Assembly: GCF_001468225.1 (NCBI RefSeq) | Contig: NZ_LNRU01000007.1 | Coordinates: 186,001-250,000 of the forward strand | Source of the DNA: Sphingopyxis sp. H053 | GTDB lineage: Bacteria; Pseudomonadota; Alphaproteobacteria; Sphingomonadales; Sphingomonadaceae | Reading direction: 5' to 3' | DNA length: 64,000 bases | Notes under the pieces: generated by a model | What the model was told of the DNA's origin: nothing | What the model saw: only the letters and a program-made list of their open reading frames with translations | The model's database searches: none | Made by a program: the position numbers and the translations under genes | In this document: piece by piece, positions 10,346 through 18,394 of the stretch | How the letters are laid out: the number at the start of each line of letters is the position of its first letter | Numbering within the stretch: the stretch's first letter is position 1

Positions 10346-10573
10346 ATGTCCGAGCCATTTTCCCGTTTTCTTCACCCCTTCGACGTGGCGCGTCACCCGA
10401 GCCTCGAGCCCGAGGTCAAGCGCGCACTTCTGGCATCCTGGGCATCGGACCACTCGGCGGTCCGCAACAAGCCCGCGCTCCGAAAGCCGCCCGGCGCGCG
10501 CCGCGCGGTGCCGGTCGACGATGTGCTCGCGGCGCTCCGGTCGCTCGACGGCGGCGAGGCGCGCGCGCCATGA
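10346..10573 (+). CDS. Small hypothetical protein (75 aa)
   Basis: Unrecognised short protein beginning MSEPFSRFLHPFDVARHPSLEP with a basic, Pro/Ala-rich middle (RKPPGARRAVPVDDVLAAL). A good GGAGG lies 8-9 bases before the ATG. Its stop overlaps the start of the Usg-like gene by ATGA, so the two are translationally coupled. It is divergent from the groESL promoter. Confidence 0.6.
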   Translation: MSEPFSRFLHPFDVARHPSLEPEVKRALLASWASDHSAVRNKPALRKPPGARRAVPVDDVLAALRSLDGGEARAP

Positions 10574-10839
10574 CCGACCGGGCGCTGATCGCGCAGCTGG
10601 ACGGCTATGGGCTGACAACCGCCGAGATCCATTATTACCGGCCCGATCATCCCTCGCTGCTCCAGCTCTTCGTCTGGCAGGACTATGATCTGCCGCCGGA
10701 CTTCCCGGTGCTGTTCGATTTTCTTGCCATGTGGAGGCGCCAGATCGAAGCCGCGCTCCACTCGGTGCGGATCGCGCATGATGCGCTGGTCGGGCCCGCC
10801 GAGTGGCGCGTGGCGGACATCATTCGCTCGCTTGATTGA
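10570..10839 (+). CDS. Usg-like protein
   Basis: An 89-residue member of the Usg family, alphaproteobacterial small proteins first noticed near tryptophan genes and of unknown function. The family core is clear: LDGYGLTTAEIHYYRPDHPS, LLQLFVWQDYDLPPDFPVL and LHSVRIAHDALVGPAEWR. It starts at an ATG overlapping the previous stop and is followed by a 12-bp stem-loop at 10900. Confidence 0.88.
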   Translation: MTDRALIAQLDGYGLTTAEIHYYRPDHPSLLQLFVWQDYDLPPDFPVLFDFLAMWRRQIEAALHSVRIAHDALVGPAEWRVADIIRSLD

Positions 10840-10899
10840 CGGAGCGACTTGAGCGTCTCCGGCTGGTTAGCTGTATTTCCACTGCTATTCTTCAGGAAA

Positions 10900-10928
10900 G
10901 CGGGGCCGCTGCTGTACAGCGGCCCCGC
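10900..10928 (-). terminator. Terminator of the hsp20 gene
   Basis: A perfect 12-bp stem (GCGGGGCCGCTG with CAGCGGCCCCGC, loop CTGTA) lies 6 bp after the Hsp20 stop. On the minus strand it is followed by TTTCC. It may serve the convergent Usg-like gene as well. Confidence 0.75.
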
Positions 10929-10934
10929 AAGACA

Positions 10935-11414
10935 TCAGGCGCTCTCAAGCGCCTTTTCTTTCGACGATCCGATCCGGCGCGGTTCGGCATCGCCGCTGCC
11001 GATCTCGATCTTGCGCGGCTTCATCGCCTCGGGAATGACCCGGTTGAGTTCGATCGTGAGCAGGCCGTCGGTAAAGCTCGCGCTACCGACCTCGATATAG
11101 TCGGCGAGCTGGAAGCGCCGTTCGAACGCCCGGCGCGCGATGCCGCGATGAAGATAGGTGCTCTTCGCATCTTCTTCCGCGGGTTTGCCCGTAACGGCCA
11201 GCTGGTTCTGCTGCGCCACGATCTCGATCTCGTCGGGCTTGAAGCCCGGGACAGCGAGCGTGATGCGGAAGCGGTCGTCGGCCTCGCGCACGATGTCGAA
11301 GGCCGGATAGCCGTCGGACGTCTCGCTGCGCTGCCCCTTCTCGAGCAGGTCGAAAAGATGATCGAAACCCACCGTCGAGCGGCGGTAAGGGGTGAAGTCA
11401 AAATCGGTTCTCAT
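10935..11414 (-). CDS. Hsp20 / alpha-crystallin small heat-shock protein (IbpA-like)
   Basis: ATP-independent holdase that binds unfolding proteins. The 159-residue protein opens MRTDFDFTPYRRSTVGFDHLF, an IbpA-like N-terminus, followed by the alpha-crystallin domain (YPAFDIVREADDRFRITLAVPG ... LLTIELNRVIPEAMKPRKIEI). Start chosen at ATG 11414 with AGGAGG eight bases upstream; a longer frame to 11483 would include the leader. It has its own sigma-32-like promoter at 11521-11549. Confidence 0.95.
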   Translation of the reverse strand: MRTDFDFTPYRRSTVGFDHLFDLLEKGQRSETSDGYPAFDIVREADDRFRITLAVPGFKPDEIEIVAQQNQLAVTGKPAEEDAKSTYLHRGIARRAFERRFQLADYIEVGSASFTDGLLTIELNRVIPEAMKPRKIEIGSGDAEPRRIGSSKEKALESA

Positions 11415-11520
11415 TTCCAAATCCTCCTGATTGAAGCAATTCGGGCATGAGATGCGCCGGTACACAGAGCCGGCGCTCTCCATGTCCTGCAGACCCGGTC
11501 AATCCGGCATCTGGAAGGAA

Positions 11521-11549
11521 ATTAGGAAGCGAATTTGCTGTTTCAAGAC
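11521..11549 (-). promoter_or_regulatory. Sigma-32-like promoter of hsp20
   Basis: On the minus strand CTTGAA, 15 bases, then CCTAAT, in CTTGAAACAG...TTCGCTTCCTAAT. It shares the string CGCTTCCTA and the CTTGAA box with the groES promoter, one base shorter in the spacer. Confidence 0.65.
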
Positions 11550-11643
11550 ATGTCGCCGACGGCGGATTGCAGTTCGTCGCAGAGGTGCAAGAGCGCCATC
11601 GCACCGGAAGGTGCGGAGCCGCAGTGTGCGGCTCCGCGGGTGG

Positions 11644-11829
11644 TCAGGCAACGCGGCTCCCGCCGATGTCGTTGCTCCAGGTGGCGATCTGGTCCTTGAC
11701 CGCCAGCTTCAGCTTCTTGAGCCGCGCGATCAGGACCTCGTCGGGTCCGCGCTGCCGCGCTTCCCGATCGATTTCGGCTTCGAGGCGGGCATGCTCGCGC
11801 CGGAAGTATTCGATATGTTTGCTGGACAT
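11644..11829 (-). CDS. YdcH-like DUF465 protein
   Basis: Short (61 aa) helical protein of the YdcH/DUF465 family, common in proteobacteria and without a settled function. The family ending is plain: a charged helix (RREHARLEAEIDREARQRG) and ARLKKLKLAVKDQIA. Start chosen at ATG 11829, where GGAG lies 6 bases upstream; the ATG at 11841 has no ribosome site. It follows the Hsp20 gene region on the same strand. A second YdcH-type gene lies at 40954. The stretch 11830-12172 shows no gene. Confidence 0.82.
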   Translation of the reverse strand: MSSKHIEYFRREHARLEAEIDREARQRGPDEVLIARLKKLKLAVKDQIATWSNDIGGSRVA

Positions 11830-12172
11830 CTTCTTCTCCATGCCAAGTTGAGGATGTTGCAGCCGGTCCGCTGCGGCGGGGATATAAGAAAGGGCCATCC
11901 CTGATTTCAATGGGTTGGAATAGGTCGTTCGCTCAAATCGGCGCATACGCCGCCTGTAATGAGAACGACGGGCTTTTGTCCGGTATCGGATAGGCAATGG
12001 CCGCTATCGTCCAATCCTGCATGGGACCCAGATCTGCGGCGAATGGCCGGAGTGGGCGGCTTCCGTACAGGCAGCCTCCGCGCTCCTCACAGGCTTAAGT
12101 GGACGCAGTGCCTTGATTGCCGGGACGTGGCGGGCCAGTCTGATTAAATTCTGCTTCGGAGGTGGTGCAAAC

Positions 12173-12658
12173 ATGCATGTGCGTCAAATAACGATGGGGG
12201 ACGCGCCAGCGGTTCAGGTAATTTACGCACCCTATGTAACTGCCACCACCATCTCGTTCGAGGAAGTCCCGCCTGATATTATGGAGATTGAAAGGCGCAT
12301 CGCCGCTATTCTGCCGCGCTATCCCTATCTGGTAGCCGAAGTGGATGGGCGGGTCGTCGGTTATGCCTACGCCAGCGAACATAGGGCGCGCGCGGCCTAC
12401 CGGACATCTGTCGATGTAGCAGTCTATGTGGCGCCTGGCGCGCAACGGCGCGGTGTAGCGCGAAGTCTATACTCGCGCCTGCTGGCTGACGCGGCAAGCT
12501 TGGGCTATCACGCGGCTTTTGCTGGCATCGCACTCCCAAACGAAGCAAGCGTCGGGCTGCACGAAACCATGGGCTTCGAGCCGGTGGGCATTTACCGTGA
12601 GGTCGGGCGAAAATTCGATGCTTGGCACGACGTCGGTTGGTGGCAACGACTGCTGTGA
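12173..12658 (+). CDS. arsN1: GNAT acetyltransferase, ArsN1 / phosphinothricin acetyltransferase-like
   Basis: Acetyl-CoA-dependent N-acetyltransferase of the PAT group, which acetylates the amino group of glutamate analogues such as phosphinothricin and, for ArsN1, arsinothricin. Family features: IYAPYVTATTISFEEVPP near the N-terminus, the AcCoA loop region (VAPGAQRRGVARSLYSRLL) and a C-terminus GIYREVGRKFDAWHDVGWWQ. Start chosen at ATG 12173 with GGAGG nine bases upstream. It converges on the ars operon (arsH stop 87 bp away), and that context favours the arsenical role. The exact substrate cannot be told from sequence. Confidence 0.82.
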   Translation: MHVRQITMGDAPAVQVIYAPYVTATTISFEEVPPDIMEIERRIAAILPRYPYLVAEVDGRVVGYAYASEHRARAAYRTSVDVAVYVAPGAQRRGVARSLYSRLLADAASLGYHAAFAGIALPNEASVGLHETMGFEPVGIYREVGRKFDAWHDVGWWQRLL

Positions 12659-12745
12659 GCGATGTAGAAGTGCCAAGGCATCGCTGAAGCGATTTTACTC
12701 ATATCGAAGTGTGGGCAATGGGCGGAAACTGGTCCCGATGGCTCT

Positions 12746-13501
12746 TCAGCGCCCCGGCAACCGGGCTAGTTCAGCCGGCGTGGCAGTCGGTTTCTTGCGG
12801 TCCTTGCGCTCGGAATAGCGGTCGACGAGCTGGTCCGCATGACCGCGTGTCAGGACGGTGAAGCGCACCAACTCCTCTGCGACGTCGACGATACGGTCGT
12901 AGTAGCTCGAGGGCAGCATCCGGCCGGCCTCGTCGAACTCCTGATAGGCCTTCGCGACGCTCGACTGGTTGGGAATGGTGATCATCCGCATCCAGCGGCC
13001 AAGGACGCGCAGCGTGTTGACGCTGTTGAACGATTGCGATCCTGCCGACACCTGCATCACGGCCAGCGTGCGGCCCTGCGTCGGGCGAAGGCCCTTGTAG
13101 GCGAGGGGGAGATGGTCGACCTGCGCCTTCATGATGCCGGTGATCTGGCCATGGCGTTCGGGGCTGCACCAGACCTGGCCTTCGGACCAGATCGAATGCT
13201 GTCTGAGTTCCTCGACCGCGGGGTGGTCGTCGTCGGCGATCTGATCGGGAAGCGGGAGATCGGACGGGTCGAAGATGCGCGTCTCGCAGCCGAAAAGCTG
13301 AAGCAGGCGCGCCGTCTCTTCCACGACGAGGCGCGAATAGGAGCGTTCGCGTAAAGACCCGTAGAGGAGGAGGATGCGCGGCGCCGGATCGAGCGGGCCG
13401 AGGCCGAGGGCGGGTTGCGCGCGGAGATATTCGGGGCTGAGCGCCGGCAGATGGTCGGGATCGGTAAGCGTGCGCAGGCGATTATGGGTCTGTTCTGTCA
13501 T
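12746..13501 (-). CDS. arsH: Arsenical resistance flavoprotein ArsH
   Basis: NADPH-dependent FMN reductase of the flavodoxin fold; ArsH enzymes oxidise trivalent methylated arsenicals to less toxic pentavalent forms. The 251-residue protein has the FMN phosphate loop ([18 protein letters not shown]), the ArsH signature around [21 protein letters not shown], and a C-terminal VDRYSERK. It is the last gene of an arsR-arsC-ACR3-arsH operon, 5 bp after ACR3. Confidence 0.95.
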   Translation of the reverse strand: MTEQTHNRLRTLTDPDHLPALSPEYLRAQPALGLGPLDPAPRILLLYGSLRERSYSRLVVEETARLLQLFGCETRIFDPSDLPLPDQIADDDHPAVEELRQHSIWSEGQVWCSPERHGQITGIMKAQVDHLPLAYKGLRPTQGRTLAVMQVSAGSQSFNSVNTLRVLGRWMRMITIPNQSSVAKAYQEFDEAGRMLPSSYYDRIVDVAEELVRFTVLTRGHADQLVDRYSERKDRKKPTATPAELARLPGR

Positions 13502-13506
13502 GATAC

Positions 13507-14574
13507 TCAGGCTTGTGAAGGAACGGTCGAGGGAAACCAGCGGCGTCCGAGGCGGAAAGCGACGCCGACAAGGAGAATGAGGACGGGAACCTCGACGAGC
13601 GGCCCGATCACGGCGGCGAAGGCGACCGGCGAAGCGAGCCCGAAGGCCGCGATGGCCACCGCGATGGCGAGCTCGAAATTATTGCCTGCGGCGGTGAAGG
13701 CGACCGCGGTGGTGCGCGGATAGTCCGCCTCGATGAGCTTGCCTATCCAGAAGCTGATGAGGAATTGGACGACGAAGTAGATAGTGAGCGGGATCGCGAT
13801 CCGCACGGCGTCGCCGGGGATAGTCAGAATCTCACCGCCCTTGAGACTGAACATCGCGACGATGGTGAAAAGTAAGGCAATGAGTGTGAGTGGCGCGATC
13901 TTCGGTAGGAAACGCGTCTCGTACCAGTCCTCGCCCTTGGCGCTGGTGAGAAACTTGCGGGTGAGGTAGCCGGCAATGCAGGGAATGCCGAGATAGATGA
14001 GGACCGCTTCGGCGATAGTCCAGAAGCTCACATCGATCACGCTGCCCTCGATGCCGAAGAGCGGCGGCAGGACAGTGAGGAAGAACCAGGCGTAGACGCT
14101 GAAGAAAAGGATCTGGAAGATCGAGTTGAACGCGACGAGCGCTGCGACATATTGATTGTCGCCCTTCGCGAGCTGGTTCCAGACGATCACCATTGCGATG
14201 CAGCGCGCGAGGCCGATCAGGATCAGGCCTGTCATATATTCGGGCTTGTCCGAGAGGAAGATGACCGCGAGCGCGAACATCAACGCCGGGCCGATGATCC
14301 AGTTCTGGATCAGCGAAATCGCGAGGACCCGCTTGTCCTCGAATACCCGCGGCAGCTCATCGTAGCGCACGCGCGCCAGAGGCGGATACATCACCAGAAT
14401 GAGGCCGATTGCGATCGGGATGTTCGTCGTCCCGACGGACATGGCACCGATCGCGGTGGGCAGCCCCTTGAAGGCCGACCCGAGCAACACGCCGAGGCCC
14501 ATGGCAAGAAAAATCCAGAGCGTCAGATAGCGGTCGAGGAACGACAGGCGTTCGCGGTTGGCGGCAGTCGTCAT
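13507..14574 (-). CDS. acr3: Arsenite efflux pump Acr3
   Basis: Inner-membrane As(III)-proton antiporter of the ACR3 family, ten predicted membrane helices in 355 residues. The essential Cys is in helix 4 ([18 protein letters not shown]); also visible are [15 protein letters not shown] [15 protein letters not shown] and [15 protein letters not shown]. Start chosen at ATG 14574 ([16 protein letters not shown]), 10 bp after the arsC stop with AGG upstream; a longer frame would overlap arsC. It exports the arsenite produced by ArsC. Confidence 0.96.
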   Translation of the reverse strand: MTTAANRERLSFLDRYLTLWIFLAMGLGVLLGSAFKGLPTAIGAMSVGTTNIPIAIGLILVMYPPLARVRYDELPRVFEDKRVLAISLIQNWIIGPALMFALAVIFLSDKPEYMTGLILIGLARCIAMVIVWNQLAKGDNQYVAALVAFNSIFQILFFSVYAWFFLTVLPPLFGIEGSVIDVSFWTIAEAVLIYLGIPCIAGYLTRKFLTSAKGEDWYETRFLPKIAPLTLIALLFTIVAMFSLKGGEILTIPGDAVRIAIPLTIYFVVQFLISFWIGKLIEADYPRTTAVAFTAAGNNFELAIAVAIAAFGLASPVAFAAVIGPLVEVPVLILLVGVAFRLGRRWFPSTVPSQA

Positions 14575-14584
14575 GATGCCGGCC

Positions 14585-15013
14585 TCATCCCTGGACGCGA
14601 TTGCCAGCGGCATCGACGACCCGTTCGCCATCTTCCTTGGCGAAGGCGCCGAGCTGCTGTGCGGGCAGGATGTCGAGCACGGCTTCAGACGGGCGGCAGA
14701 GCCTGACCCCGAGCGGCGACACGACGAGCGGGCGGTTGATGAGGACGGGATGCTCCATCATCGCATCGAACAGGATGTCATCGCTCAGGCTTTCGTTTCC
14801 GAGGCCGAGGTCTGCATAAGGCGTGCCCTTCTCGCGGAGCAATTCGCGTGGCTTGATTCCCGCCCGGTCGATCAGTTGTTCGAGCAGTGCACGAGCCGGC
14901 GGCGTTTTCAGATATTCGACGACATGCGGCTCGATCCCGGAATTCCGGATCAGCGCGAGCGTGTTGCGCGACGTGCCGCAGTCGGGATTGTGGTAGATGA
15001 TGATGTCGGTCAC
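14585..15013 (-). CDS. arsC: Arsenate reductase ArsC (glutaredoxin type)
   Basis: Reduces arsenate to arsenite with glutathione and glutaredoxin. The active Cys is Cys12 in [13 protein letters not shown]; the conserved Arg positions appear in [22 protein letters not shown] and GVRLCRPSE. Length 142 residues is normal. Start chosen at GTG 15013, with AGGAA upstream and the protein beginning [12 protein letters not shown]; the longer ATG-started frame would overlap arsR. Second gene of the operon. Confidence 0.95.
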   Translation of the reverse strand: MTDIIIYHNPDCGTSRNTLALIRNSGIEPHVVEYLKTPPARALLEQLIDRAGIKPRELLREKGTPYADLGLGNESLSDDILFDAMMEHPVLINRPLVVSPLGVRLCRPSEAVLDILPAQQLGAFAKEDGERVVDAAGNRVQG

Positions 15014-15026
15014 TACGCCGGTTCCT

Positions 15027-15356
15027 TCAGCAGCAGGTGAGTTCGGCCAGAAGCGGTTCGCACAGCTCGGGGCGGCTTTGGCAACAGTCCTTCGCAAGGA
15101 AGAGCATCAGTTCTCGGAGCGTATCGATATCGGCTCGCTGGATCTGCTGCCGCCCGAGTTTCTCGGATTTTACGAGACCGGCTTTCGCGAGCACAGCGAG
15201 ATGCGTCGAGAAGGTGCTCTGCGTGAGACCCGACGCGTCAACAAGTTCACCGGTCGATAGACCCTCCGGCTCATGCCGGACAAGAAAGCGGAAGGCTTCG
15301 AGACGTGTCGGATGGGCGAGAGCGGCGAGAGCGGGAAGCGCGGAATCGATATTCAT
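15027..15356 (-). CDS. arsR: ArsR-family arsenic-responsive repressor
   Basis: Winged-helix repressor released from DNA by As(III). The recognition region is LSTGELVDASGLTQSTFSTHLAVLAKAGLV. The metal site is not the classic helix-3 CxC: instead the C-terminus carries Cys91, Cys92, Cys99 and a terminal Cys108-Cys109, resembling C-terminal-site ArsRs such as that of Acidithiobacillus. No ribosome site precedes the ATG, and the predicted transcription start falls on it, so the mRNA may be leaderless. It heads the operon and its promoter sits within two ATCGGA-type palindromes. Confidence 0.95.
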   Translation of the reverse strand: MNIDSALPALAALAHPTRLEAFRFLVRHEPEGLSTGELVDASGLTQSTFSTHLAVLAKAGLVKSEKLGRQQIQRADIDTLRELMLFLAKDCCQSRPELCEPLLAELTCC

Positions 15357-15357
15357 A

Positions 15358-15375
15358 CATCGGAATTATCCGATG
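15358..15375 (-). promoter_or_regulatory. ArsR operator 1
   Basis: CATCGGA-ATTA-TCCGATG, a 7-bp inverted repeat that covers the -10 box of the arsR promoter. A second, nearly identical copy lies 39 bp upstream. Confidence 0.75.
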
Positions 15376-15391
15376 CGTTGACGCTCGTCAA
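15363..15391 (-). promoter_or_regulatory. arsR promoter
   Basis: On the minus strand TTGACG (15386-15391), a 17-base spacer, then TAATTC (15363-15368). Transcription would begin at about 15356, the A of the arsR ATG. Confidence 0.7.
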
Positions 15392-15396
15392 TTCCT

Positions 15397-15412
15397 ATCG
15401 GAAATATCCGAT
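15397..15412 (-). promoter_or_regulatory. ArsR operator 2
   Basis: ATCGGA-AATA-TCCGAT, a 6-bp inverted repeat just upstream of the -35 box, matching operator 1. Confidence 0.7.
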
Positions 15413-15425
15413 GAATTTAGCCGAG

Positions 15426-15463
15426 TGTCCGCTATTACCCCACTCGTTGGCTAATAGCGGACA
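15426..15463. repeat. GTCCGCTATTA...TAATAGCGGAC hairpin repeat
   Basis: TGTCCGCTATTA and TAATAGCGGACA form a perfect 12-bp inverted repeat around a 14-base loop. Arms resemble those at 3858 and 23222. Confidence 0.65.
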
Positions 15464-15517
15464 GTATCCAACCGGCCACTTTGATCTTCAAATCGCCAAT
15501 CTTTGGGCGCCAAAAAA

Positions 15518-15549
15518 GACGCCCGCGCGACCGAAACCGTGCGGGCGTC
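15518..15549 (-). terminator. Orphan intrinsic terminator
   Basis: On the minus strand a 12-bp stem (GACGCCCGCACG with CGCGCGGGCGTC, one wobble) is followed by TTTTTT. No intact gene lies upstream on this strand: only an approximately 40-codon frame without a start codon ends (QETEIFI, stop) just before it. The region 15421-15795 holds nothing else recognisable. It could end a small RNA or a decayed gene. Confidence 0.7.
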
Positions 15550-15795
15550 AGATGAAGATCTCGGTTTCCTGAAAGGACGAGGTCTCCTGGGTCGCACGGC
15601 GCAGATAATGTCGCGGGCCGGGTAATAATTGTACCGCTGCGCCAAAAAGGCTGCCCTGGAGCGCATAGGACGTCGACCGCAGGTTGGTTCAAATAGGACC
15701 CGTTCGGTATGCAATCGGCCGAGCCATGGCGGGTTGTTCAGCGGGGGTTCGGCTGCGCGCCGCTACGTCCGGTCCATGATTGAAGGAGACGGGTC

Positions 15796-16170
15796 ATGAA
15801 AAAATATATCGCTGCTGCGGTCCTCGCTGCACTCGCCGTTCCCGCCGGCCCGGCGCTCGCGGATCCGCCGCCCTGGGCGCCGGCGCACGGCAAGCGCGCC
15901 AAGGATCGTGGTCTTTATGACGGATATGGGCGCTATTACGAGCCTCGCCGCATTTCGCACAACGACCGTATTTGGCGGAGCAAGGACGGCCGCTACCACT
16001 GCCGCCGCGAGAATGGCACGACCGGATTGATCATTGGCGCCGCCGTCGGTGCGCTCGTCGGGCGCGAACTCGATGGAGGGCGTGACCGTACGGTCGGCAC
16101 GATCATCGGCGCGGCCGGCGGCGGGCTGCTCGGGCGGGCTATCGATCGCGGTGAACTGAAATGCCGCTGA
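15796..16170 (+). CDS. Glycine-zipper 2TM domain protein
   Basis: Secreted or membrane-anchored small protein of unknown role. It has a signal peptide (MKKYIAAAVLAALAVPAGPALA), a basic Tyr/Arg-rich middle, and two glycine-zipper segments (GLIIGAAVGALVGREL and VGTIIGAAGGGLLGRAI) as in the rickettsial 17-kDa antigen-like family. A clear GGAG precedes the ATG. The protein lacks a lipobox Cys, so it is probably periplasmic or outer-membrane associated. It stands alone. Confidence 0.85.
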   Translation: MKKYIAAAVLAALAVPAGPALADPPPWAPAHGKRAKDRGLYDGYGRYYEPRRISHNDRIWRSKDGRYHCRRENGTTGLIIGAAVGALVGRELDGGRDRTVGTIIGAAGGGLLGRAIDRGELKCR

Positions 16171-16259
16171 TGTGAAAGGACGGCGCGAGAGGGACCAGTC
16201 TGCTCGCGCCGTCCCCTTGGACACCGCACGCAGTGGGGGTGCGGGCGGTGACGAAAAAT

Positions 16260-16541
16260 CTATTCGACAGTCTGATCGCGCAGGCGCCCCAACTTTGTCG
16301 CGCGCAGCCCGGCTATGCCCGCCCGGTCGATGGTGCGGCGCCACGATTCCAGTTCTTCGCCGCTGAGGCGGTATCTTGCACAGGCGTCGGCAAGCCCGAT
16401 CAGTCCGCCATCGATCGCGGCAAGCAACTCCGCCTTGCGGCGCGCCACCCAATAGCCTGCCGTCGATGAAGGCAGATCGTCGATTGTCAGCGGCCCCACC
16501 GGCCCGGCGACCGATGTCGGCCTCGTCGTAAATTCGAGCAC
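16260..16541 (-). CDS. SciP-like DUF1153 protein
   Basis: Small DNA-binding protein of the DUF1153 family, which includes Caulobacter SciP, an inhibitor of CtrA-driven transcription. Key blocks: RPTSVAGPVGPLTIDDLP, WVARRKAELLAAIDGGLI, LADACARYRLSGEELESW and IDRAGIAGLRATKL. It is 93 residues, the family length. Start chosen at GTG 16541 (GGAG eight bases upstream); a longer ATG frame adds an unlikely tail. The divergence from typical SciP (SSTAGYW for PPPxTxRW) suggests a paralogue, so cell-cycle control is inferred only loosely. Confidence 0.82.
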   Translation of the reverse strand: MLEFTTRPTSVAGPVGPLTIDDLPSSTAGYWVARRKAELLAAIDGGLIGLADACARYRLSGEELESWRRTIDRAGIAGLRATKLGRLRDQTVE

Positions 16542-16783
16542 TGCGAACTCTCCATTCGCTCGGCTGCTGCCGTATGAGTGCCCCCCGCGGCAAAGATGCG
16601 GTTTCGAGGTTAACAAAAGGTTGCGGAGGGGCATGGGATGCGCCCAACCGTTCGTCGCTTATGGGACGCGACGGGCCAATTTATGTGCGGGAGGGCGAGC
16701 CGCCTGCGGTCCTCTCAACGATTGCCGCTATTGCCAGGCCGGGCGGAATGCTGCAGCATTTTTCCATTAAGAGGGGGAAACTT

Positions 16784-17239
16784 ATGCGAAATGCGAATAT
16801 TTTTATGGCGATGGCGCTGGTGGCATCGCCGGCTCAGGCTCAGACGGTGCCGGACCTGCCCGCCAATCCGCTGAAGGCGATCGACGGCGAATGGTATGGC
16901 GTCGACCACAAGATCAAGTTGTCCGTGGCAAATGGCGTGGTAACGATCGTGGAGAACGACACCGCCGATCCCTACCTCAAGAAGATCGCGGCTCCCGTTG
17001 GAACCGTCATCGCTCGCATCACGGGCGTGGAATCGACCGGACCCAAGTCGGCGCGGTTCGTCGGCCAATGCCTAGAATTGATCGACACCTCGCGGTCAGA
17101 CACGATGGCGTGCCCTGGTCACGCTTTCATGCAGTCGGCGGCCTACGACGGCAAGCCCGGATTGAAGATCAATTTCTGGACCGCCGCTTTTCTTCGCAAG
17201 GGCAATATTCCCGAGTATCAATGGCAATATCGAAAGTGA
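16784..17239 (+). CDS. Secreted hypothetical protein (151 aa)
   Basis: Not recognised. The N-terminus is a clear signal peptide (MRNANIFMAMALVASPAQAQ), then a small domain with VDHKIKLSVANGVVTIVEND and two Cys (VGQCLELID, MACPGHAFM) that could form a disulfide. Start chosen at ATG 16784 after GAGGGGG; a longer open frame upstream has no signal peptide. Probably periplasmic. Confidence 0.7.
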   Translation: MRNANIFMAMALVASPAQAQTVPDLPANPLKAIDGEWYGVDHKIKLSVANGVVTIVENDTADPYLKKIAAPVGTVIARITGVESTGPKSARFVGQCLELIDTSRSDTMACPGHAFMQSAAYDGKPGLKINFWTAAFLRKGNIPEYQWQYRK

Positions 17240-17420
17240 CCGACCAACGAGCGGAGCGATAATTTCCAGCAACAAAATCAGGGACCGCTTGGGCCAAATA
17301 CGATGTGATAGCAGCCCGTCCGCTATCAGCCACTAGCCGCGCTGTCGCGGTTCGGAGGCCGCGCAGGGGTTCCAAATCCCGCTTGATGGGCCATGATCGG
17401 GGCAGGCCCACCGATAACCT

Positions 17421-17924
17421 TCATTTGTCGCGACCGGTATTTTCCGGAGCGCGTCGTTCCTTGGTGAATCCGTGCATGCCGAACCACCACTGCAATGCGA
17501 TTATCGCGCCCTTGGCGGGTTGAAGGAACCCGATCATCAAAACGAGCATGGCGGTCACGATTATCGCGGCCAATGCGATGAGCGACAGCTTCGTGTCCTG
17601 AACGAGTGCAATGATGATCGGCGCCATAATATGCCCCGTCAGGAGGATCGCGATATAAGCCGGGAAATCGTCGGCTTGCTGATGCGTCCAGTCTTGCGCG
17701 CACGCGGAGCAAATAAGGACGGGTTTGAGAAAGCGATGAAATAGCTTCGCTTCGTTGCAGCGGGGACAGCGACCGCGCGCGCCGCGGAGCATCGCTTTCC
17801 AGGCCGAGGCAGGAAGCTCCGCGCTTTCCGTCTTAGGATTCCCGTGATTGGCGGAGATCGGTAATTTTCGGGCGTTGTCCGCACGATAAGAGCGATCCAG
17901 AGGCGTTTGCATGAAATCGGGCAT
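17421..17924 (-). CDS. DUF983 membrane protein
   Basis: Small membrane protein of the DUF983 family, function unknown. A zinc-ribbon-like RCPRCNEAKLFHRFLKP and CSACAQDW is followed by two membrane helices (IAILLTGHIMAPIIIALV and LIALAAIIVTAMLVLMIGFLQP) and a conserved ALQWWFGMHGF. GGAGG lies six bases upstream of the ATG. The 180-bp stretch 17240-17420 shows no feature. Confidence 0.88.
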   Translation of the reverse strand: MPDFMQTPLDRSYRADNARKLPISANHGNPKTESAELPASAWKAMLRGARGRCPRCNEAKLFHRFLKPVLICSACAQDWTHQQADDFPAYIAILLTGHIMAPIIIALVQDTKLSLIALAAIIVTAMLVLMIGFLQPAKGAIIALQWWFGMHGFTKERRAPENTGRDK

Positions 17925-18043
17925 CAGCCGCCTCCTGCGCGAAGGTGGGCGCAGCGAGCGGCTCCCGCCAAAGCAAGCATATTCGATATAGCAGCGAGCA
18001 TGATGTATATATACAGCATCGATCCATAATGTTAAGATTGATA

Positions 18044-18064
18044 AATGATGTATGAAACATCATT
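18044..18064 (+). promoter_or_regulatory. Candidate operator of the XRE regulator gene
   Basis: AATGATGT and ACATCATT form an inverted repeat 10 bp upstream of the regulator ATG, in an AT-rich stretch. Autoregulation is the likely role. Confidence 0.45.
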
Positions 18065-18073
18065 GGAGTCGAT

Positions 18074-18394
18074 ATGATCACATCGCAGCAGATGCGCGCG
18101 GCGCGCGCGCTCCTCGGGATCGACCAGCGCGAGCTTGCCGAACTCGCGGGTCTCTCGCTTCCGACGATCCAGCGCATGGAGGCGTCGAACGGCCAGGTCC
18201 GCGGTGTCGTCGATACGCTGGTGAAGGTGATTACGGCGCTGGAAAGCGCCGGCATCGAACTGCTCGGCGAATATTCATCGAGTGTCGGATCCGGGCGCGG
18301 CGTGCGGCTTCGCGAGCCCGCGGACGCCGATCCCAGGGCGCCCGGCCGCGCGCTTCTGTCCGCTAAATTTCCGAGCCGGCCCGCAATCCGGTGA
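18074..18394 (+). CDS. XRE-family helix-turn-helix regulator
   Basis: Short (106 aa) DNA-binding protein. Residues 7-60 form a Cro/C1-type HTH (MRAARALLGIDQRELAEL, GLSLPTIQRMEASNGQVRG). Its stop overlaps the GTG start of the SulP transporter (GTGA), so it is probably a dedicated regulator of that transporter and of itself through the palindrome at 18044. Confidence 0.88.
   Translation: MITSQQMRAARALLGIDQRELAELAGLSLPTIQRMEASNGQVRGVVDTLVKVITALESAGIELLGEYSSSVGSGRGVRLREPADADPRAPGRALLSAKFPSRPAIR

Noticed and set aside
15435..15692. An 85-codon frame on the minus strand
   Set aside because: It reads through the terminator hairpin and the 15426 repeat and has no ribosome site or family likeness.
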